A DNA stretch of 64,000 nucleotides from Bacteroidota bacterium. GTDB lineage: Bacteria > Bacteroidota > Bacteroidia > Chitinophagales > LD1. A model generated the notes under the pieces. That model did no database searches, was not told the DNA's origin, and saw only the letters and a program-made list of their open reading frames with translations. Position 1 is the stretch's first letter; each line of letters begins with the position of its first letter. Shown in pieces: positions 45,634 through 53,656 of the stretch. The DNA is taken from contig CANJZE010000004.1 in the NCBI GenBank assembly GCA_947479455.1, positions 1 to 64,000 on the forward strand, given 5' to 3'. The position numbers were made by a program, and so were the translations under genes.

Positions 45634-47538
45634 ATGTTCAATAAGAATAAAGAAACCGTTATTGGTTGGATTTTGATAGTAGTGTTGATGCTTGCTTTTG
45701 TTTTCTACCAGCAAAAGAAAATGGATGAAGAGAAAAAAATAAAACTGGAGGAAAAGAAAACAGAGAAAATTCAAAACGCACAACTGAAAAGTGATAGTAT
45801 AAGCAAAGCCAGCTCCGCACCTGTTACCTCCCTTGGGTCAGTTGATTCAACAGCACAAACCATTGGCATACGCACAGATTCATCGACTCTGCAATTACAA
45901 TACGGTGCATTTTCAAGTGCGGCACAAGGCGAGGAAAAGCTTTTTGTAATTGAAAACGAAGTAGAAAAAATAACCCTTACCACTAAAGGAGCACAGATAA
46001 AAAGTATTGAGCTAAAGAATTACAAAACGTGGGATAAAAAGCCACTCATTCTTTTCACTGATAAAACTAATTCTCTCAGCTATCAGTTTCCAATTGATGA
46101 TAATCGGGTTGTAGACACCAAGAATTTTTACTTTGAACCGGTGGGTGAAAGTTTCTCGGTAATAGGTGATTCTTCTAAAACTTTTGCGCTGCGCTTAAGT
46201 GCAGGTGATGGAAAATACATTGAACAAAAATATACGCTCAAAGGCAATTCGTATTTATTGAACTACGATGTGAGCCTAAACGGGCTGAACTCCATCATTC
46301 CGGCAAACAGCACTTTTATTAATGCAGTATGGGAGAACACACTTGCTAGCGTTGAAAAAAACATAGAGTTGGAAAGACGATACAGTGCTCTTTACTTTCG
46401 TTATAACCAAAGTGATGTTGCGCATTTGAATGAAGATAACGAGGAAGACGAATTGGTTTTTGATACACCTATAGAGTGGATTTCGTATAAGCAACAGTTT
46501 TTCAATACTACCTTGTTCAGCAAGGGCGAAATACATCGCGGAAAACTGAAAACTCATTTCACTAAAGAAAATAACAGCTTTGTAAAACGATACAACGCCA
46601 ACTTTACGTTGCCTTATAGTAACAACGAGAAGACCACCTACCCGTTTCAGGTGTATACCGGTCCAAACAGTTATAACAAACTTGCTTTGCTCGATAAAGA
46701 TGTAGAAAGCATCATAAAACTGAGTCCCGATTTTTGGATGTTTAGTTGGATAAAATACATCACGCGTTTTATAATTTGGGTTTTTAGTTGGTTCGATAGC
46801 ATTCACTTAAATTATGGCATTATCATTTTGTTGATGACCTTAATTCTAAAAATTGCTTTACATCCGTTAACTGCAAAGTCGATTGAGAGCGCAGCCAAAA
46901 TGAAAATTCTTGCACCGGAACTTGCCGCACTAAAAGAAAAGTATGGCGATGACCAGGGCAAGATGGGACAAGAGCAAATGAAACTTTACAGCAAAGCCGG
47001 GGTGAGTCCTTTTGGTGGCTGCCTTCCGCTATTGATTCAAATGCCAATATTAATGGCCATGTATTATTTCTTCCCGGCTTCGGTTGAGTTGCGTCAACAA
47101 TCATTTTTATGGGCTACCGATTTATCGAGTTACGATTCCATTTATACTTTCCAAAAAGCAATACCGTTGATTGGCGACCACATCAGTTTGTTCACCATTT
47201 TAATGACGATTACCTCTGTACTACAAGCAGTAATGAATAGCCAAATGAATGTAATGGCCAACCAACAACCGGGTATGCAATACATGCCTTACATTATGCC
47301 GGTAATGCTCATGTTTATGTTCAATAGTTTTCCTGCAGCATTAACATACTACTACCTGTTGCAAAATCTTTTAGGAGTAGCACACCAATGGCTTATTCAA
47401 AAGTTCTTCATTAACGAAGAAAAACTGCATAAGCAAATTGAAGAAAACAAAAAGAATCCGAAGCAGCCAAGCGGCTGGGCTAAGAAGTTAGCTGAAGTGC
47501 AGAAACAAGCAGAACAAAGAGGAAAGAGTAAGAAATAG
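45634..47538 (+). CDS. yidC: Membrane protein insertase YidC
   Basis: 634 residues. One N-terminal membrane helix (about 9-26), a Lys/Glu-rich stretch, a large periplasmic beta-domain (about 95-370), then the conserved insertase core with five segments (about 385-610): FWMFSWIKYITRFIIWVFSWF, NYGIIILLMTLILKIALHPLTAKSIESAAKMKILAPEL, GVSPFGGCLPLLIQMPILMAMYYFFPASVELRQQSFLWATDL, and the tail FPAALTYYYLLQNLLGVAHQWLIQKFF. It inserts inner-membrane proteins alone or with SecYEG. The length is usual for Bacteroidota. Confidence 0.97.
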   Translation: MFNKNKETVIGWILIVVLMLAFVFYQQKKMDEEKKIKLEEKKTEKIQNAQLKSDSISKASSAPVTSLGSVDSTAQTIGIRTDSSTLQLQYGAFSSAAQGEEKLFVIENEVEKITLTTKGAQIKSIELKNYKTWDKKPLILFTDKTNSLSYQFPIDDNRVVDTKNFYFEPVGESFSVIGDSSKTFALRLSAGDGKYIEQKYTLKGNSYLLNYDVSLNGLNSIIPANSTFINAVWENTLASVEKNIELERRYSALYFRYNQSDVAHLNEDNEEDELVFDTPIEWISYKQQFFNTTLFSKGEIHRGKLKTHFTKENNSFVKRYNANFTLPYSNNEKTTYPFQVYTGPNSYNKLALLDKDVESIIKLSPDFWMFSWIKYITRFIIWVFSWFDSIHLNYGIIILLMTLILKIALHPLTAKSIESAAKMKILAPELAALKEKYGDDQGKMGQEQMKLYSKAGVSPFGGCLPLLIQMPILMAMYYFFPASVELRQQSFLWATDLSSYDSIYTFQKAIPLIGDHISLFTILMTITSVLQAVMNSQMNVMANQQPGMQYMPYIMPVMLMFMFNSFPAALTYYYLLQNLLGVAHQWLIQKFFINEEKLHKQIEENKKNPKQPSGWAKKLAEVQKQAEQRGKSKK

Positions 47539-47561
47539 TATCAATCAATTTTTTTCAACCT

Positions 47562-48503
47562 ATGTTTCACCAGCTAATTTCTGTTTTTACTTTCTCCTGC
47601 ATTTTTCTTTCTACTTGCAAGCAACTGCCCGTAGATTCTGCTTTTAGTAAGAGTGTGTCAGTTGAAGGTGATTCAGTTATGTTTGCGGTAATTGGCGACT
47701 ATGGCGAAAACTCACCTGCCGAATTAAGGGTGGCTAATCTGGTTAAGTCGTGGAATCCTGAATTCATCATTACAACTGGCGACAATAACTATCCCACAGG
47801 AAGTATTACTACTATCAAAGCAAATATTGCCGATTATTTCTGCGATTATATTTACAATCCCGATGCACCTGCCAATCTTCAATGTCATGGCAAGGCTACC
47901 GAAGAAAGAAAGAATCGCTTTTTCCCAAGCCCCGGAAATCACGATAATTATTCGGTGCCTCCATTAGGTCCTTACAAAAGTTTTTTCACGTTACCTGGCG
48001 ATGAAACTAATTTTGATTTTGAATGGGGTCCTGTTCATTTTTATTCCATCAATACAGGAACAATGGGCGATAAAACCTGTTGCACTTCGGAAGAGGCATC
48101 GTGGTTGAGCAACGTTATTCCTTTGAACAAGAAGCCGTTTAAGTTGGTTTATTTTCATCACCCGCCATACTCACCCGGCAACCACGGCAGCAGTGTAAAA
48201 ATGCGTTGGCCTTTTACCGAGTGGGGAGTTGATGCCGTGCTTTGCGGTCACGAACATTTTTATGCGCGCATAAAAGATAAAACTGCTGCTAATCCTGTTT
48301 ACATTATTTGCGGCAGCAGCGGAAACGAAAACTTGTATAGTTGTAATGCGCATCCGCTCGACACCACTAAACTGGATGTGTATTGCGAAAACAGCACTCA
48401 CGGTGCAATGAAAGTGAAAGCCACTTTAAACCATGTGGTGTTTGAATACTACTCGGTTAATGATTCGCTGCATCCCTTGGATGTTTATAATATTTACAAA
48501 TAA
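47562..48503 (+). CDS. Calcineurin-type metallophosphoesterase, lipoprotein-like
   Basis: 313 residues. Signal peptide with a Cys at about 19 (LSTC), a likely lipobox. The dinuclear metal site is visible in order: FAVIGDYGENS (GDxG), ITTGDNNYP (GDNN), SPGNHDNY (GNHD), LVYFHHPPYSP (HH) and LCGHEHFYARI (GHEH). This is the arrangement of purple-acid-phosphatase-like enzymes. Likely periplasmic; the substrate is unknown. It follows yidC by 23 bases and overlaps the convergent thrA by 10 bases. Confidence 0.9.
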   Translation: MFHQLISVFTFSCIFLSTCKQLPVDSAFSKSVSVEGDSVMFAVIGDYGENSPAELRVANLVKSWNPEFIITTGDNNYPTGSITTIKANIADYFCDYIYNPDAPANLQCHGKATEERKNRFFPSPGNHDNYSVPPLGPYKSFFTLPGDETNFDFEWGPVHFYSINTGTMGDKTCCTSEEASWLSNVIPLNKKPFKLVYFHHPPYSPGNHGSSVKMRWPFTEWGVDAVLCGHEHFYARIKDKTAANPVYIICGSSGNENLYSCNAHPLDTTKLDVYCENSTHGAMKVKATLNHVVFEYYSVNDSLHPLDVYNIYK

Positions 48504-50941
48504 TTTGCTGCGCGAATAATATCGGCAAACACACCCGATGCAGTAACATCTGCTCCTGCTCCTGCTCCTTTTATTACTAATGGTTGTTGCGCATATCTGC
48601 GTGTATAGAATAAAACCACATTGTCTTTTCCGTAGAGGTGATAGAGATCGTGGTCTTTGCCAATGTGTTGCAAGCCGACAGAAGCTTTTCCGTTTTCTAA
48701 CTGCGCCACAAATTTGAGCTTACAGTTCTTATCAGCGGCTTCGTCATAAAGCTTTTTGAAATGTGGTTCCTGCTTTTCTAATTCTTTGTAGAAGTCACTA
48801 ACGGTTCCGTTCATGCACTGTGCCGGCAGAAACATGTTATTCGTAATTTCTTCCATTTCCATTCGAGAACCTGACTCGCGGGCAAGAATTAAAATCTTGC
48901 GCATAACATCAGTACCTCCCAAATCTAAACGCGGGTCAGGCTCGGTGTAACCTTCTTCTTGCGCTTGTTTCACAATAGCGGCAAAAGGTACGGTGCCGTC
49001 ATAATTATTGAAAACAAAATTAAGCGTGCCGGAAAGCACCGCCTGTATTTTGTGTACTTCATCGCCACTGCTTATTAAATCGTTGAGTGTTCCAATAACG
49101 GGCAAACCTGCGCCTACGTTGGTTTCGAAAAGAAAAGAAGTATGATGCTCGCGCGCTATTGATTTTAGCTTTTCATATTTTTTAAAAACCGAAGAGCAGG
49201 CAATTTTGTTGCACGCTACAACCGAGACACTTTTATCTAATAGAAAAGAATAACAATCGGCCGCTTCGTTGCTGGCTGTAACATCTACAAAAACTGAATT
49301 GCGCAAATTCTTTTCATGAATAAAACTAACGAGATCGTTCAACTTCATATCATCTGCCTTCTTCACTTCATTTTCCCAATCGTTCAAATTGATTCCTTCT
49401 TCGTTCAAGGCTATTCGTTTGCTGTTGGCAATAGCAATAACGCGAACATTCAACCGCAAATGATTTTGCAGATAACTGTGTTGCTGTTTCAATTGTTCAA
49501 TAAAACGTTTGCCCACGTTTCCTGCACCTGCCACAAACAAATTGATTTGCTTGAAGGTGGTTTCAAAAAACTCTTCGTGCAAAACATTGATCGCTTTCTT
49601 TACATCAATAGCAGTGATTACAGACGAAATATTTTTTTCGCTAGAGCCTTGTGCTATAGCACGAATGTTCACACCGTTTCTTCCGAGTGCACCAAACATT
49701 CTTCCGCTAACTCCTGAATGATTGCGCATGTTCTCTCCTACCAAGGCCACAATAGCTAAACCGTTTTCAATATTCAGTGGCTCGAGTTTCCTTTCAGAAA
49801 TTTCATAAGCAAATTCAGCATCTACAGCTGTCTTCGCCTTTTCTGCATTCAACTCATCAATAGCTACGCAAATAGAATGTTCCGATGAACTTTGAGTGAT
49901 GAGAATCACATTAATTTTTTCTTTCGCCAGTGCTTCAAATAAACGTTTCGAAAATCCGGGTATGCCAACCATTCCGCTTCCTTCGAGTAATAGCATCGAG
50001 ATCTTGCTGATACTCGATAATCCACTTACCACATTTGAGTTACGCACGTTTTTATTTTCAACGAGCGTTCCTTCCTCATCAGGCGCAAATGTGTTCTTCA
50101 CCCATAGCGGAATTCCAAGAACCATTACTGGTTGAATAGTTGGCGGGTATATAACCTTAGCACCGAAATGCGAAAGTTCCATGGCTTCCTGATAAGAGAT
50201 GTGCGGAATAACTTTTGCGTTGGGAACCAAACGCGGGTCGGCTGTCATCATGCCGCTTACATCGGTCCAAATTTCAAGCACAGCTGCTTTTACCGCTGCC
50301 GCAATAATAGCTGCAGTATAATCTGAGCCACCACGGCCCAGCGTAGTCGTAATTCCATTCGCATCACTGCCAATAAAACCCGGAAAAAGATATAGCGATG
50401 AAGGATTTGCTTTCGCAAAATTGAGAATGGCAATATCTGTTTTAGCAAAATCAACAACGGCTTGCGTGTAATCAGAATTGGTAGAAATTACTTCGCGCGA
50501 ATCTTTCCAAACATGCTTCACCTTTTCGGTTTTGAGTTTGTGTGAAACAATCATACTACTCATCAACTCACCAAAACTTACAATTTTATCGAGCGAACGC
50601 GGAGTGAGTTCGCGCAAAAGAAAAACACCTTCGCAAACCAATTCTAATTCGTTGACTTGTTTTTTAATTGCACTTAAAATAGAACTCTGTTCAGTAACCG
50701 GAATTAATTCCTTAATGGTTTGCAAATGGCGGTTCTCAATCGCTTTCAGCTTGTCCGTATATGATGCATTACCTGCAGCTGCCATTTTACCGGCATCAAT
50801 CAACACATCGGTGGTGCCGCCTAAAGCTGAAACTACTACAAAGGTTTTGCCTTTGTCTAAAGCTTTGCGCATAACTGCAACTGCTTTGCTAATATTTTCT
50901 GCATTAGCTACTGATGTTCCACCAAACTTTAAAACCTGCAT
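48494..50941 (-). CDS. thrA: Bifunctional aspartate kinase / homoserine dehydrogenase
   Basis: 815 residues. The aspartate kinase domain (about 1-290) has VLKFGGTSVANAENIS and TLGRGGSDYTAAIIA; the central ACT pair (about 310-460) has KISMLLLEGSGMVGIPGF and GRNGVNIRAIAQGSSEKNIS; the homoserine dehydrogenase domain (about 465-815) has NLFVAGAGNVGKRFIEQL, VACNKIACSS, ETNVGAGLPVIGTL, LSGTLNFVFN and EPDPRLDLGGTDVMRKILILARE. It catalyses the first and third steps of the threonine/methionine branch from aspartate. Length matches enterobacterial ThrA. In most relatives thrB and thrC follow; here the convergent phosphoesterase gene does. Confidence 0.96.
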   Translation of the reverse strand: MQVLKFGGTSVANAENISKAVAVMRKALDKGKTFVVVSALGGTTDVLIDAGKMAAAGNASYTDKLKAIENRHLQTIKELIPVTEQSSILSAIKKQVNELELVCEGVFLLRELTPRSLDKIVSFGELMSSMIVSHKLKTEKVKHVWKDSREVISTNSDYTQAVVDFAKTDIAILNFAKANPSSLYLFPGFIGSDANGITTTLGRGGSDYTAAIIAAAVKAAVLEIWTDVSGMMTADPRLVPNAKVIPHISYQEAMELSHFGAKVIYPPTIQPVMVLGIPLWVKNTFAPDEEGTLVENKNVRNSNVVSGLSSISKISMLLLEGSGMVGIPGFSKRLFEALAKEKINVILITQSSSEHSICVAIDELNAEKAKTAVDAEFAYEISERKLEPLNIENGLAIVALVGENMRNHSGVSGRMFGALGRNGVNIRAIAQGSSEKNISSVITAIDVKKAINVLHEEFFETTFKQINLFVAGAGNVGKRFIEQLKQQHSYLQNHLRLNVRVIAIANSKRIALNEEGINLNDWENEVKKADDMKLNDLVSFIHEKNLRNSVFVDVTASNEAADCYSFLLDKSVSVVACNKIACSSVFKKYEKLKSIAREHHTSFLFETNVGAGLPVIGTLNDLISSGDEVHKIQAVLSGTLNFVFNNYDGTVPFAAIVKQAQEEGYTEPDPRLDLGGTDVMRKILILARESGSRMEMEEITNNMFLPAQCMNGTVSDFYKELEKQEPHFKKLYDEAADKNCKLKFVAQLENGKASVGLQHIGKDHDLYHLYGKDNVVLFYTRRYAQQPLVIKGAGAGADVTASGVFADIIRAANYL

Positions 50942-51034
50942 GCGTTACAATTGATTTTGTTTTCAAAAATCAATGATAAAGAAAAAGAAAGTAGGAAAAA
51001 TTTGAGAATTGCGGAAGGAGAGCGTTAAAGTTAG

Positions 51035-51151
51035 TTACGCATAAATCACAAAAACAAAAAGCATAACAAAAAGATAGGTGGCTAAAGCGCTTAACATAGT
51101 AATGCTGAATTTGTAGAGAAAAAGGTCGGGCGTAGATTTTTTTTGTTTCAT
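51035..51151 (-). CDS. 38-residue single-helix membrane microprotein
   Basis: ATG at 51151, stop at 51035. The protein has the short basic start MKQKKSTPDLFLYKF, then one long hydrophobic segment (about 16-37) with no charged residue: SITMLSALATYLFVMLF and VFVIYA. It is preceded by a plausible Bacteroidota promoter and stands upstream of thrA on the same strand. Codon use looks like that of a gene (no rare stop-prone stretch), but such a short frame can occur by chance. I do not recognise a family. Confidence 0.5.
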   Translation of the reverse strand: MKQKKSTPDLFLYKFSITMLSALATYLFVMLFVFVIYA

Positions 51152-51169
51152 AAATGCGATTGTTTGTAA

Positions 51170-51201
51170 CAAATATTTCTTGTATGATACTTGAAATCAA
51201 A
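51170..51201 (-). promoter_or_regulatory. Possible promoter of the 38-residue microprotein gene (and thrA)
   Basis: On the minus strand TTTG (51198-51201), 20 bases, then AATATTTG (51170-51177), one mismatch from TAnnTTTG. It ends 18 bases before the microprotein ATG. Confidence 0.45.
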
Positions 51202-51321
51202 AAAAAGGTTCCAAAACCCTAAGAATCATTTACATCGCGTAATTTGTTTGCTATACGCTTTTACAAATACAAATTCATGTTTCGATTGAATTGTTACATT
51301 TAAAAATTAAAGTTTGAAACT

Positions 51322-52641
51322 ATGATAATGGCTTTGGTCTTTCTTTTTGCTGGGTTGCTAATTGGCGTTGGTGGTGGCTTTTTTTATTTCAAAAGCAAAG
51401 GTGAAACTGCCTTGAGCACTGCTAACGAAAAAGCTAGAATTACTGAGCAAAACTTGATAGAAGCCAAAAACGATTCGAAAATTGTGTTGACCGAAACAGA
51501 AAGAAAAGTAAACGAAGAGCGCAAGCGATATGAAGAACTCAATTCAGCCTTTGCTTCGGCTAAAAAGGAGAATGAATTTTTGAATAAAAACTTGCTAGAG
51601 CAAAAAACAGAACTAGAACAACTCAATAAAAAATTTATTACCGAGTTTGAGAACTTAGCCAACCGAATTTTGGAAGAGAAAAGTCAAAAGTTTGCCGACC
51701 AAAACAAGAATAACCTCGACATCATTTTAAATCCGCTAAAGGAGAGAATAAAAGAGTTTGAACTAAAAGTAGATAAAACCTATAAAGATGAATCGGCCGA
51801 GCGCATTAATCTTAAAGTAGAAATCAAAAATCTGATTGACCTTAACAAAAAAATAAGTGACGAAGCCAACCAACTTGCCATAGCGCTTAAAGGCGATAAC
51901 AAACAACAAGGCAACTGGGGAGAAATGGTATTGGAAAAAGTGTTGGAACGAAGCGGTTTAAAATTAGGTGAAGAATACAAACTCGAGTTTGCCACTACCA
52001 ATAATGATGGGGATAGAATACGACCCGATGCTGTTATCTTTCTTCCAGATAACAAACATGTTATTATTGATTCGAAGGTTTCTTTAGTAGCCTATAACTC
52101 CTGTGTAAATGCTTCCAATGAAGAAGAACGAATGAAATTTTTGAAACTTCATATTGAATCATTGCGCAGTCATGTGAAAATACTGGGCGATAAAAATTAT
52201 CAAACCGCTACCGGTTTGCAAAGTCCCGATTTTGTTTTGCTTTTTGTTCCTATTGAATCATCTTTCAGTTTAGCCGTGCAAGGCGATGCTGAACTTTTCA
52301 ATTTTGCGTGGGATAAAAAAATTGTGATTGTAAGCCCATCTACCTTGCTGGCCACGTTGCGCACCATTGCATCTATATGGAAACAAGAAAAACAAACACG
52401 TAATGCTTTGGAAATTGCCGAAGAAGGAGGAAAACTTTACGACAAGTTTGTTGCCTTTGTTGACGACCTGATAAAAGTTGGAAACGGTATAAAGAAAACA
52501 CAAAACGATTATGAAGATGCAATGAAAAAGCTTCACGATGGCAGCGGGAACTTAGTTAGACGCGCAGAAAAAATGAAAGAACTGGGAGCCAAAACAACTA
52601 AACAATTACCTACTTCGTTAATAGAAAGAGCCAATGATTAA
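51322..52641 (+). CDS. rmuC: DNA recombination protein RmuC
   Basis: 439 residues. One N-terminal membrane helix (about 2-22: MALVFLFAGLLIGVGGGFFYF), a long coiled coil (about 28-200, rich in Lys, Glu and Leu), then the conserved nuclease-like domain (about 200-390): NKQQGNWGEMVLEKVLERSGL, RIRPDAVIFLPDNKHVIIDSKVSLVAY, FVLLFVPIESSFSLA and STLLATLRTIASIWKQEKQ. RmuC is linked to limiting inverted-repeat recombination in E. coli; the domain belongs to the PD-(D/E)XK-like group. Length is usual. Confidence 0.95.
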   Translation: MIMALVFLFAGLLIGVGGGFFYFKSKGETALSTANEKARITEQNLIEAKNDSKIVLTETERKVNEERKRYEELNSAFASAKKENEFLNKNLLEQKTELEQLNKKFITEFENLANRILEEKSQKFADQNKNNLDIILNPLKERIKEFELKVDKTYKDESAERINLKVEIKNLIDLNKKISDEANQLAIALKGDNKQQGNWGEMVLEKVLERSGLKLGEEYKLEFATTNNDGDRIRPDAVIFLPDNKHVIIDSKVSLVAYNSCVNASNEEERMKFLKLHIESLRSHVKILGDKNYQTATGLQSPDFVLLFVPIESSFSLAVQGDAELFNFAWDKKIVIVSPSTLLATLRTIASIWKQEKQTRNALEIAEEGGKLYDKFVAFVDDLIKVGNGIKKTQNDYEDAMKKLHDGSGNLVRRAEKMKELGAKTTKQLPTSLIERAND

Positions 52642-52692
52642 GATTAATTTCATTTTCAAATTTCCGAAATTGCGAAATTGCGAATCCTAATT

Positions 52693-53241
52693 ATGTTCTC
52701 CTTCATCATTTACATACTTATTGCAGCTATTGGTTTTATGATGGGTTATCTCTATCATCAATCAAACACCAGTGCACAGTTCTTCAAATTCGATCCCAAA
52801 AAAGCACTTCGCGTTTTCATTTTCCTTTTCATTATTGCTATTGGCATTACTTATTTTCTTTCCTGGTGGGCTATGCATGCGCTCACGTCAACACAAATAC
52901 CTGATGAAAGCAGTATGCAATATCAGAACACGAAGTCGGTAATGATTTTTTTGATGAATCTTTTTTTTCTTGTACTGGTGGTGGCCGCTAATGTTTATTC
53001 ACAATCCATCAAACAGATTTCGCCAGTACCTTATTTGCTGGCATTCGGTTTCTATGTACTTTTTGTGATTAAAGATGCTTACTACATCAGTGATTACTTT
53101 CAAGTTTGGAAACAATCTTTGAATATCATTCAAGGAGACCTGCCCGATTTTCATAGTAAGGGTTGGATGAAAACTGTTTTTGCTTTTGTGGTTACTTCAT
53201 TCAATGCCTTTATGATTTGGTGGGGCATGCGCAAGAAATAA
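52693..53241 (+). CDS. Polytopic membrane protein of unknown function
   Basis: 182 residues from the ATG at 52693. Five hydrophobic segments at about 3-22, 40-60, 85-105, 113-130 and 158-176, with a short loop rich in Gln/Ser/Asp after the second. No family recognised. It lies 51 bases after rmuC and 13 bases before the Smr gene on the same strand, so it may be co-transcribed with both. Confidence 0.75.
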   Translation: MFSFIIYILIAAIGFMMGYLYHQSNTSAQFFKFDPKKALRVFIFLFIIAIGITYFLSWWAMHALTSTQIPDESSMQYQNTKSVMIFLMNLFFLVLVVAANVYSQSIKQISPVPYLLAFGFYVLFVIKDAYYISDYFQVWKQSLNIIQGDLPDFHSKGWMKTVFAFVVTSFNAFMIWWGMRKK

Positions 53242-53254
53242 TTTTTCGTTTAAA

Positions 53255-53515
53255 ATGGCTCGCATAAAACTTGACCTTCACGATATTTATAACAATAGCA
53301 AAGCAATTGACAAGGCTTTGGAAGAAGCATTTGAAGAAGCTATCGAGAATAAAATAAGAGAAGTGGAAATTATTCCCGGCAAAGGCTCGGGACAATTGCG
53401 AAAAAAAGTAGAGCGATTTCTTCAAATGCCGCATATCAAATCAAAATATCATCGTATAGAAAACGATAGCAAAAACTTTGGCAGGCTGTTCGTGTATTTT
53501 AAGTTTGATAAATAG
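53255..53515 (+). CDS. Stand-alone Smr-domain protein
   Basis: 86 residues covering one Smr domain: KLDLHDIYN (LDLH motif), an amphipathic Glu/Lys helix (ALEEAFEEAIENKIREVEIIPGKGSGQLRKKVERFL, with the nucleotide/RNA-binding GKGSGQLR) and the final FGRLFVYFKFD. Smr domains are nicking endonucleases or RNA-binding modules, found at the end of MutS2 or alone. Here it follows rmuC and a membrane protein. The precise substrate is unknown. Confidence 0.9.
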   Translation: MARIKLDLHDIYNNSKAIDKALEEAFEEAIENKIREVEIIPGKGSGQLRKKVERFLQMPHIKSKYHRIENDSKNFGRLFVYFKFDK

Positions 53516-53656
53516 AACCTCCATATTTTCTGGAACACAAGTACAACATACCTACTCGTTCCTTCAACAAACTCATTTACTCTACTCAAATAGGTAGAAA
53601 CTTAAATAGCCGCTTGCCAATAAGTTTTTAGTTTTAGCCCGCTAAAAAAATCATCA

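Noticed and set aside
50970-51200. 76-residue reading frame on the minus strand upstream of thrA
   Set aside because: No signal, domain or helix pattern; residues are typical of out-of-frame AT-rich sequence. The 38-residue frame at 51035-51151 in another phase is more convincing.
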